Source: Nitrospirota bacterium
GTDB lineage: Bacteria; Nitrospirota; Thermodesulfovibrionia; UBA6902
Length of the DNA: 5,687 nt
NCBI GenBank assembly: GCA_024277515.1
Contig: JAJRVB010000175.1
Span: 1-5,687, forward strand
Direction: 5' to 3'
Positions 1 to 5,228 of the stretch are shown here, piece after piece; position 1 is the stretch's first letter, and the number at the start of each line of letters is the position of its first letter. The notes under the pieces were generated by a model, which saw only the letters and a list, made by a program, of their open reading frames with translations, had not been told where the DNA came from and searched no databases. The position numbers were made by a program, and so were the translations under genes.

Positions 1-41
1 GACTTTTAATAAAGCATACCCGTTTCACGGATTGCACGGCA

Positions 42-71
42 TTGGATTAGAGCGGCCCGAAAATATATAAT
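42..71 (+). promoter_or_regulatory. possible sigma-70 promoter for the PPC gene
   Basis: A perfect TATAAT lies at 66-71, with TTGGAT at 42-47 as a weak -35 box (TTG conserved) and an 18-bp spacer. Transcription would start near 78, giving a leader of about 20 bases that ends in the ribosome binding site of the gene at 100. The -35 match is poor and the region is AT-rich, so this is a suggestion only. Confidence 0.35.
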
Positions 72-88
72 TGATTAAACTGTATTGC

Positions 89-95
89 AAGGAGG
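89..95 (+). promoter_or_regulatory. strong ribosome binding site deciding the PPC start
   Basis: AAGGAGG lies four bases before the ATG at 100, followed by AGAT. It is a near-perfect complement of the 16S rRNA 3' end and rules out the longer TTG start at 85. Confidence 0.8.
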
Positions 96-99
96 AGAT

Positions 100-537
100 A
101 TGAACTATCAGACAGGGAGACCCGGGAAGATGATTGTCGCGAAATTTGATGATCACGATGATGTGCTCGCCAATCTTAACGATATTGCACGGAAGGAAGA
201 TATCAGGGCGGGAGTGTTTTATCTCATTGGCGGCATGCGTGAAGGTAAAATTGTTGTTGGGCCGGAGACGGATGACCTCCCGCCGAAGCCGGTCTGGAAA
301 GAGCTTGGGGAAAGTCATGAAATCATCGGACTCGGAACGATCTTCTGGCATAAAAATGAACCAAAGATACATTTCCACGCGGCCTTCGGGAAAAAAGATA
401 TGGTCAAGGTAGGATGCCTCCGTGAAAATTCCGAGACATTTCTCGTACTTGAAGCGATCATTATAGAGATAGAAGGAATAAAGGGCATAAGAGAGATTGA
501 TCCTGCAGTCGGGATGCCGCTCTTGAAATTAATATAA
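100..537 (+). CDS. PPC/DUF296-domain protein (AT-hook-associated PCC domain, stand-alone)
   Basis: A 145-residue protein consisting of essentially one PPC (plant and prokaryote conserved, DUF296) domain. Visible family features are the segment GVFYLIGGMREGKIVVGP (residues 38-55), KIHFHAAFGKKD (89-100) with the paired histidines H91 and H93, and VGCL (104-107), followed by a beta strand VLEAIIIEIEG and a C-terminal DP..GMPLL. Family members form trimers, and some hold a metal through histidines. Here the position often occupied by a third histidine appears to be Cys106. In bacteria the function is mostly unknown, although DNA binding is inferred for plant relatives. The start is ATG 100 because AAGGAGG (89-95) sits just upstream; a TTG at 85 would place the ribosome binding site inside the coding region. 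The gene ends in TAA and faces the Fis-like gene across the repeat array. Family call is fairly sure, cellular role unknown. Confidence 0.85.
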   Translation: MNYQTGRPGKMIVAKFDDHDDVLANLNDIARKEDIRAGVFYLIGGMREGKIVVGPETDDLPPKPVWKELGESHEIIGLGTIFWHKNEPKIHFHAAFGKKDMVKVGCLRENSETFLVLEAIIIEIEGIKGIREIDPAVGMPLLKLI

Positions 538-550
538 AGAACAGTCATCA

Positions 551-662
551 GTAGACAGTAGACAGTAGACAGGAGGCAGGAGACAGGAGGCAGGAGGCAG
601 GAGGCAGGAGGCAGGAGGCAGGAGGCAGGAGGCAGGAGGCAGTAGGCAGGAGGCAGGAGGCA
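551..662 (+). repeat. 16-unit tandem heptamer array (GGAGGCA type)
   Basis: Sixteen uninterrupted 7-bp units fill 112 bp. The first three are GTAGACA, then GGAGGCA, GGAGACA, eight GGAGGCA, one GTAGGCA and two GGAGGCA, so eleven are exactly GGAGGCA. Variants differ only at the second base (T/G) and the fifth base (A/G). Diverged units at the left edge and homogeneous ones inside suggest expansion by slippage or unequal exchange. The array sits in the gap between two convergent genes (stops at 537 and 716). It resembles the short tandemly repeated repetitive (STRR) heptamers known from cyanobacteria and other genomes. No open frame or hairpin explains it. The top strand is almost pure purine with regular GG pairs. 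Confidence 0.97.
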
Positions 663-715
663 GGGAATAAAACATATTTGCTCTGCTCACTACCAACTGC
701 AAGCTGACGGATGCT

Positions 716-1219
716 TTATTTTAGTCCCTTGACTTTTATCCCCAATTTTTTGATCTTGCTCCTGAGTGTATTGCGGTTAATGCCCAGCAGACTTGCCGCC
801 TTGATCTGGTTCCCCTTTGTCTCTTTCAGCACCATCATGATAAGAGACTTCTCAACTTCCGGTATGACCATCTCATAGAGATTGAATTTCTCAAACCGCT
901 TTATATTGCGCATGAACCCTTTCAGTCTGGATTCAACAAACTTGCCTATTGACTTGGGCTGTCTCTGTGCAAGGTCAAAATCCTCCACCTCAAGAAAGGG
1001 ACTTTCCGAGAGAATACATGCCTTCCTGACAGCAAGTTCAAGCTCTTTCTCGCCCCCGGGCCATTCATATGAAACGAGATATTCCGCAGCCTCCCCGGAT
1101 ATCTCTTTCCGGTCTGTTCCAAGCTGCTCTGAAGCCAGTTTAATCCAGTGCGAAGCGAGCGAGAGTATCTCTTCCTCACGCTGTTTTGTTGACATTTGGG
1201 ATGTATCTTTTTGTTCCAT
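716..1219 (-). CDS. Fis-type HTH protein, truncated NtrC-family regulator
   Basis: A 167-residue protein matching only the C-terminal part of sigma-54-dependent activators. Residues about 14-83 resemble the end of the AAA+ domain: REEEILSLASHW corresponds to the R-x-EDI-x-x-LA-x-HF segment, and WPGGEKELE (53-61) to WPGNVRELE, followed by a lid helix and VEDFDL. Residues about 119-160 are a Fis-type helix-turn-helix (KGNQIKAASLLGINRNTLR). No receiver domain, Walker A, GAFTGA loop or Walker B is present. The conserved arginine of WPGNVREL is a lysine here, so ATPase and sigma-54 activation are not expected. It most likely binds DNA as a dimer or works with another factor. A TGA lies two codons upstream of the ATG in the same frame, so the reading frame starts here. 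No clear ribosome binding site is visible at ATG 1219 or at the alternative ATG 1195. It lies 134 bp downstream of panC on the same strand and ends in TAA facing the heptamer array. Confidence 0.8.
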   Translation of the reverse strand: MEQKDTSQMSTKQREEEILSLASHWIKLASEQLGTDRKEISGEAAEYLVSYEWPGGEKELELAVRKACILSESPFLEVEDFDLAQRQPKSIGKFVESRLKGFMRNIKRFEKFNLYEMVIPEVEKSLIMMVLKETKGNQIKAASLLGINRNTLRSKIKKLGIKVKGLK

Positions 1220-1254
1220 TAATCAAGAGTGTGTTGCCCTGTTACAGACCCCGA

Positions 1255-1321
1255 TCAGTGTCAAGGGCAGGCTTTGGGCATTACAGCGATAAAAACCAGT
1301 AGTTTTTTATACTGACACTGA
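1255..1321. repeat. 9-bp inverted repeat in the panC-fis gap, with inner AT hairpin
   Basis: TCAGTGTCA at 1255-1263 is the exact reverse complement of TGACACTGA at 1313-1321, with 49 bp between the arms. Inside lies a second small inverted repeat, AAAAAC (1291-1296) and GTTTTT (1302-1307). The element sits after the panC stop and before the Fis-like start. It could be a regulator site, a long hairpin in the minus-strand transcript or a weak terminator. The arms are too far apart for a classic terminator. Confidence 0.45.
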
Positions 1322-1353
1322 AGTAGAATTCGTGCCTTAATTGTAAAAGGAAG

Positions 1354-2205
1354 TTACCTGCGTTCCACTATTATATTATCAATAAGCCTTGTTTTGCCAA
1401 TGTTCACGGCAAGGCATATGGCCGCAGCAAAGATTACTCTCTTGACAGGATCAAGGTTGTGGGGATCAACAATGTCGATATAATCCAGTTTTGCCAGCGG
1501 TTCTTTCTTAATCAATGCGATCATTTCCTTTTTGACTTTTGAAGCGTCATCTATCCGCCGGGAATGAATAAGCTCCTCTCCCAGCTGTAATGCTTTATGT
1601 AAAATCACAGCCGCCTTTCTTTCCTCTTCATTGAGATATGCATTTCTTGAACTCATGGCAAGACCGTCAGGCTCTCTCACTATCGGACAGACGATGACCT
1701 CAGTATCAAAATTCAGGTCCCTGACAAACTTTTGTATTATCACCGTCTGCTGAAAGTCTTTCTGTCCGAAATAAGACCTTCTGGGTATGACTATATTAAA
1801 GAGTTTTGCAACCACCGTTGCAACGCCGTTAAAATGCCCCGGACGCGATGCCCCGCAGAGGACCTGCCCAATGCCGCCCATCTCTATTAACGTGGAAAAG
1901 CCTTCCGGATACACTTCCCGGGCTTCAGGCATAAAGACAACATCCGCCTGCAGGCCGGAGAGTTTTTCGAGGTCAGCATCCGTATCTCTCGGATAGGTAT
2001 TGAAATCCTCACTCGGCCCGAACTGTTCGGGATTCACAAAGATGCTCACAATGGTCCTGTCATTTTGCTCCTTTGCGCGCCGCACAAGGCTGAGATGTCC
2101 GTCATGCAGGGCGCCCATCGTCGGAACAAGTCCCATGACCTTCCCTTCACCCCGGTACCAGCGGCTCACCTCCCGCATTTCCTTTATTGTCTTTACGATG
2201 CGCAT
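1354..2205 (-). CDS. panC: pantothenate synthetase (pantoate--beta-alanine ligase)
   Basis: A complete 283-residue PanC, the usual family length. It joins pantoate and beta-alanine using ATP, through a pantoyl-adenylate, in the last step of pantothenate (vitamin B5, coenzyme A precursor) synthesis in the cytoplasm. All signature segments are visible: PTMGALHDGHLSL (28-40) with the HxGH nucleotide-binding histidines H34 and H37; SIFVNPEQFGPSEDF with Q61; CGASRPGHFNGV (117-128); YFGQKDFQQ (145-153); and MSSRN (184-188), the KMSKS-like loop. The C-terminal dimerisation domain, from about 190, carries the KLDYIDIVDP segment. The start ATG 2205 has AGGA seven bases upstream. The gene precedes the Fis-like gene on the same strand. 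No panB or panD is present in the window. A near-palindrome lies about 33 bp upstream. Confidence 0.97.
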   Translation of the reverse strand: MRIVKTIKEMREVSRWYRGEGKVMGLVPTMGALHDGHLSLVRRAKEQNDRTIVSIFVNPEQFGPSEDFNTYPRDTDADLEKLSGLQADVVFMPEAREVYPEGFSTLIEMGGIGQVLCGASRPGHFNGVATVVAKLFNIVIPRRSYFGQKDFQQTVIIQKFVRDLNFDTEVIVCPIVREPDGLAMSSRNAYLNEEERKAAVILHKALQLGEELIHSRRIDDASKVKKEMIALIKKEPLAKLDYIDIVDPHNLDPVKRVIFAAAICLAVNIGKTRLIDNIIVERR

Positions 2206-2237
2206 ATAATAATCCTAACAAATAGTTAAGAAAAATG

Positions 2238-2253
2238 TCCCGGTGCATCGGGA
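2238..2253. repeat. 16-bp near-palindrome upstream of panC
   Basis: TCCCGGTGCATCGGGA is self-complementary except for one pair (G2243 against T2248), centred on TGCA. Read on the minus strand it is followed by ACATTTTTC (T-run opposite 2231-2235), so it could form a short hairpin with a U-tract that blocks read-through into panC. It could equally be a protein-binding site in the panC leader, 33 bp before its ATG. Confidence 0.45.
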
Positions 2254-2418
2254 TTGAGTGGTCGCCATAAGGATGGCAGGGATCATTTGCTCATCGCTCT
2301 TTTAAACGAGAAAGTCCTTGCCGAACCTCCTGTTATCCCGTTAGAATGTGACATCGGACCTCAAGCTGCTGGGAATATAACCCTCAACAATTCAAAAAAG
2401 GCCTGTTGCAACAAATGT

Positions 2419-2447
2419 TTGTATAAAAGTTATTTTATTTGTATAAT
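2419..2447 (+). promoter_or_regulatory. possible fic promoter
   Basis: A perfect TATAAT at 2442-2447 follows TTGTAT (2419-2424) with an ideal 17-bp spacer. The -35 box matches the consensus at only three positions, and the surrounding DNA is very AT-rich, so chance matches are likely. The -10 box overlaps a 14-bp perfect palindrome (2443-2456) made of two overlapping ATAATTAT octamers. A third ATAATTAT lies at 2473-2480. Confidence 0.35.
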
Positions 2448-2510
2448 TATAATTATCCAAATATATAGAATAATAATTATTTTTCACCCCTTTTAAGTAT
2501 TATTCACCAT

Positions 2511-4049
2511 ATGAAAAATAACTGTTTTTCACGGAAAATAACTGTTTTTCACGGAAGAACCGCCCCGGAGCAAGGTCTGCTCGCAGGCTATGGAGCAATT
2601 ATAGAGGCTTATAAACTGCCCGTTCCCCTGCCCCATAAACTCTCCTTAATCAGTGAAAAGAAAAGGAAATACAGCAACAGAGAGTGGCAGGTCTTCACCT
2701 CTCGGCACAAACCGGAAGATACCCTTTACAAGCAACTGGTATTTGCCCTCAAATACGAAGGGATAAACCTGCTCGTACTAAAAAAGCTTTTTGAAAAACA
2801 GGCGGATGATGAAATAATTGGACTGGTGCAGATTGAACCCCTTGGCCAGTACAGCCGGAGGATCTGGTTTCTATATGAGTGGTTAATGAATAAAAAACTG
2901 GAAATCTCTGATCTGGACAGGGGGAATTTCATTCCGCTTATAAATGAAAAACTGCAATACGCTCTCAGAGGGCCAAGATCATCCCGCCACCGCATTATCA
3001 ATAATCTGCCCGGCACGCGGGACTTCTGTCCGCTTATCTACAAAACTTCTAAACTGGAGAAGCACCTTTCCGCCAACCTGTGGGACCAGAAGAATGTTTA
3101 TCTGAATACTATCCATAAAGATGTCCTGCAAAGAGCTTCGGCCTTTCTACTGCTCAAGGATTCGCAGGCTTCCTTTACTATCGAGGGCGAGAACCCCGGC
3201 AGCAATCGCGCCGCACGGTGGGGCAAGGCCATTGGCCAGGCCGGTAATAAGCCCTTGAGCAAAGACGAATTACTGCGGCTGCAGCAGATCGTTATAGAAG
3301 ACACCCGTTTTACCAATATTGGCTTTCGCAGGGAAGGCGGCTTTGTCGGTGAACATGACCGGATCACAGGCGACCCGCTCCCTGATCATATCTCAGCGCG
3401 GTGGCAGGACGCGGAGCTTTTGATCGATGGCATGATAGCCATGAACAAGATACTCGGAAATCCTGATTACGATGCAGTGCTGGCAGCTGCCCTGATCGCC
3501 TTCGGGTTTGTCTTCATCCACCCGTTTGAAGATGGAAACGGACGTATACACCGTTACCTGATCCATCATATCCTTGCAGAAAAGAGATTTGCACAGCAGG
3601 GGATAATATTCCCTGTCTCCGCATCCATACTTGACAGGATCGGTGATTACCGCAAGGCATTGGAATCTTATTCACATCCGCTGCTTGATCTCATCAAATG
3701 GAAAGCAACGCCTAAGCACAATATTGAGGTGTTGAATGAAACCGCAGATTACTACCGCTATTTTGATGCAACAAAGCAGGCAGAATTTCTGTACGATTGC
3801 GTGGAAGATACTATCAAAAACATTATTCCCAAAGAGGTGGAATATCTCAACAACTATGACGAGATGAAGAGATATCTTGATGATAAATATGAAATGCCTG
3901 ATAGGACCGTGGACCTGCTTATTAAGTTTTTAAGGCAGGGTGAAGGCCAATTATCCCAAAGGGCGAGGGAAAAGGAATTCGGCGCATTAAAAGATGAAGA
4001 GGCTATGGATATTGAAAATAAATATCAGGAAATATTTCTTGATGGATAA
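2511..4049 (+). CDS. Fic-family protein (predicted AMP-transferase) of the type I RM-associated kind
   Basis: A 512-residue protein with an intact Fic core. Fic enzymes usually transfer AMP from ATP to hydroxyl side chains of target proteins. The catalytic motif HPFEDGNGRIHR (337-348) matches HPFx(D/E)GNGRxxR exactly, with H337 catalytic. SFTIEG (221-226) fits the (S/T)xxxE(G/N) inhibitory helix placed before the Fic core, with E225 the expected self-inhibiting glutamate. GFRREGGFVGEH (271-282) looks like the substrate flap. The N-terminal 210 residues (for example YSRRIWFLYEWL and NLPGTRDFCPL) are typical of a roughly 500-residue Fic subfamily, from memory of homologues. The C-terminus looks helical and may be a winged helix. 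The frame is undamaged. The start is uncertain: no good ribosome binding site precedes ATG 2511, and the first nine residues come from a 20-bp duplication; family similarity seems to begin near TVFHGRTAPEQG (11-22). The stop codon directly abuts an hsdR remnant, suggesting it came from a restriction locus. Confidence 0.9.
   Translation: MKNNCFSRKITVFHGRTAPEQGLLAGYGAIIEAYKLPVPLPHKLSLISEKKRKYSNREWQVFTSRHKPEDTLYKQLVFALKYEGINLLVLKKLFEKQADDEIIGLVQIEPLGQYSRRIWFLYEWLMNKKLEISDLDRGNFIPLINEKLQYALRGPRSSRHRIINNLPGTRDFCPLIYKTSKLEKHLSANLWDQKNVYLNTIHKDVLQRASAFLLLKDSQASFTIEGENPGSNRAARWGKAIGQAGNKPLSKDELLRLQQIVIEDTRFTNIGFRREGGFVGEHDRITGDPLPDHISARWQDAELLIDGMIAMNKILGNPDYDAVLAAALIAFGFVFIHPFEDGNGRIHRYLIHHILAEKRFAQQGIIFPVSASILDRIGDYRKALESYSHPLLDLIKWKATPKHNIEVLNETADYYRYFDATKQAEFLYDCVEDTIKNIIPKEVEYLNNYDEMKRYLDDKYEMPDRTVDLLIKFLRQGEGQLSQRAREKEFGALKDEEAMDIENKYQEIFLDG
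2515..2554 (+). repeat. perfect 20-bp tandem duplication across the fic start region
   Basis: AAAATAACTGTTTTTCACGG occurs twice back to back (2515-2534 and 2535-2554), immediately after the ATG at 2511. The unit is not a multiple of three. With two copies the ATG reads into the Fic frame. With one copy it would run out of frame, and the Fic frame would have a TGA just upstream and no ATG, GTG or TTG near its beginning. Confidence 0.95.
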
Positions 4050-4140
4050 ATGACAACCTCAGCCGGAACAACTATTAGAAGACAATCTGGTCAAGTAGCT
4101 GACCGGCCTGAAACATGCTTATGTTCATATGAAAGCAGAA
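4050..4140 (+). pseudogene. hsdR: remnant of the 5' end of hsdR (type I restriction endonuclease R subunit)
   Basis: Directly after the fic stop (TAA 4047-4049) comes ATG ACA ACC, then in the next frame CAG CCG GAA. Dropping one extra T near 4059 gives MTTQPEQLLEDNLVK (to 4095), then a TAG at 4096 where CAG is expected, then LTGLKHAYVHMKAE (4099-4140). This closely follows the N-terminal pattern of one HsdR family, roughly MTTQPEQ.LE..L..QL..LGY..V.I, recalled from memory and not searched. After 4140 the resemblance stops, and the usual DEAALLANL-type continuation is absent. The remaining roughly 1000 codons are missing. So this is about 30 codons of a dead gene with one frameshift, one stop and a deletion. 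The zero-gap junction with fic fits an original translationally coupled fic-hsdR pair. Main alternative: chance similarity in non-coding DNA. Confidence 0.65.
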
Positions 4141-4175
4141 GTCCGGTGTCTACGTTCTTCAGAAAAATCTGTAAT

Positions 4176-5228
4176 TCAGAGCTTCTTTATCTCCCTCATG
4201 AGAGTTGAAAAGAGCTCCCGCTCTTTCAAGGTCTTTACTACTTTACCGTTTTTAAAGAGAATGCCCATGCCTTTTCCGCCGGCAATGCCTATGTCCGCCT
4301 CTCTCGCCTCTCCCGGCCCGTTTACCACACATCCCATCACGGCAACCTTTAGCGGTTTTTTGATGCCTGCCAGTTTCATTTCAACTTTTTCGACTATCCC
4401 CCTGATGTCAATCTGACACCGCCCGCAGGTGGGGCATGATACGAGTTCAGGGCCCACCTGTCTTAAATGGAGAGACTTGAGAATTTCAAAGGCAACCATT
4501 ACCTCTTCGACCGGGTCAGCAGTGAGCGATACCCTCATGGTATCTCCAATCCCTTCCGACAGCAAGATGCCCAGACCGACCGCGCTCTTTACGGTCCCTG
4601 AAAAGGCAGGGCCTGCTTCAGATATGCCGATATGGACAGGATAGTTATATTTCTTTGCAAAGAGCCGGTATGCGTCGACCGTTTTAGGTACATCGGATGC
4701 CTTGAGTGATACCTTTATCGCGCGGAATTTCAGGTCCTCAAGTATTTTAATATGTCTGCCCGCGCTTTCAACGAGCGCGCCTGCGGTTGGATGTCTGTAT
4801 TTTCTTAAAAGGTCTTTTTCAAGGGACCCGGCATTCACGCCGATTCTGATCGGGACTCCGCAGTCTCTGGCCGCAGCCACAACTTCTCTCACCTTCAGAG
4901 TGCTCCCGATGTTCCCGGGGTTTATCCTCAGCCCGTCAACCCCGTTCTTCATAACAGCCAGGGCGAGTTTGTGGTCAAAGTGGATATCGGCAATGAGAGG
5001 TATTTTGATCCTTTTTTTAATTTTCTTAACCGCATCCGCGGCCTCTGCATTCAATACCGCAACCCTGACCGCTTCACATCCCGCTGCCTGGAGACCCCTG
5101 ATCTGAGAGACCGTGGATGCAACATCAGATGTGTCCGTCTTGGCCATTGACTGCACGGAAACCGGCGCACCGCCCCCGATCCTTAGTCCCCCGAGGGTTA
5201 TCTTTCTAGTTTTCTTTTTTGCCGGCAT
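4176..5228 (-). CDS. ispG: 4-hydroxy-3-methylbut-2-en-1-yl diphosphate synthase (HMBPP synthase, GcpE)
   Basis: A complete IspG of about 350 residues, within the normal range for the shorter bacterial form. It converts methylerythritol cyclodiphosphate into HMBPP, the next-to-last step of the MEP isoprenoid pathway, using a [4Fe-4S] cluster. The N-terminal TIM-barrel carries PVSVQSMAKTDTSDV, PLIADIHFDHKLAL, GLRINPGNIGS, RIGVNAGSLEKDLL, and HIGISEAGPA further on. The C-terminal cluster domain has SCPTCGRC (C265 and C268) and MGCVVNGPGEA, giving the third cysteine C300 and the ligand glutamate E307, counted from ATG 5228. I chose ATG 5228 because GGGAGGG lies about 12 bases upstream. ATG 5249 has no ribosome binding site and would place this motif inside the gene. 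The gene overlaps the end of mltG by 23 bp, suggesting coupled translation in one operon. It ends in TGA, facing the fic/hsdR segment. Confidence 0.96.
   Translation of the reverse strand: MPAKKKTRKITLGGLRIGGGAPVSVQSMAKTDTSDVASTVSQIRGLQAAGCEAVRVAVLNAEAADAVKKIKKRIKIPLIADIHFDHKLALAVMKNGVDGLRINPGNIGSTLKVREVVAAARDCGVPIRIGVNAGSLEKDLLRKYRHPTAGALVESAGRHIKILEDLKFRAIKVSLKASDVPKTVDAYRLFAKKYNYPVHIGISEAGPAFSGTVKSAVGLGILLSEGIGDTMRVSLTADPVEEVMVAFEILKSLHLRQVGPELVSCPTCGRCQIDIRGIVEKVEMKLAGIKKPLKVAVMGCVVNGPGEAREADIGIAGGKGMGILFKNGKVVKTLKERELFSTLMREIKKL

Larger units (their letters stand above)
2206..2510. other. 305-bp intergenic stretch between divergent panC and fic
   Basis: This stretch has two parts of visibly different base composition. 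From 2254 to about 2420 it has mixed composition and keeps one plus-strand frame open from a TTG at 2254, reading for example HLLIALLNEKVLAEPPVIPL, then GPQAAGNITLNNSKKA. I do not recognise this peptide, and it has no ribosome binding site. From about 2420 to 2510 the sequence is extremely AT-rich and probably serves as the fic leader. The open frame runs on into this AT-rich part as a string of isoleucines, which is not protein-like, so at most the first 50 codons could be a remnant of something. Confidence 0.5.

Noticed and set aside
2..70. Open plus-strand frame at the left edge that could be the end of an upstream gene
   Set aside because: Only 22 codons, with no recognisable family; another frame is also open to 50. 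Too short to support.
85..99. TTG start extending the PPC protein by five residues
   Set aside because: The ribosome binding site AAGGAGG would then lie inside the coding sequence; ATG 100 is correctly spaced from it.
551..662. CRISPR array
   Set aside because: Units are 7 bp and contiguous with no spacers.
1259..1264. TTGACA on the minus strand as a -35 box for the Fis-like gene
   Set aside because: No acceptable -10 hexamer at 16-18 bp spacing.
882..1292. 136-codon plus-strand frame opposite the Fis-like gene
   Set aside because: Serine/proline-rich shadow of the opposite strand; the minus-strand frame has a clear Fis HTH.
4146..4176. Terminator after ispG
   Set aside because: On the minus strand, TCTG-AATTA-CAGA followed by five Ts has only a 4-bp AT-containing stem that competes with another pairing; too weak to call.
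4050..4208. Plus-strand frame of 52 codons starting right after the fic stop
   Set aside because: Beyond MTT the peptide is not protein-like. The meaningful reading shifts frame after one extra T and matches HsdR instead.
4129..4416. 95-codon plus-strand frame
   Set aside because: Antisense to the conserved ispG coding region; its first codons belong to the hsdR remnant.
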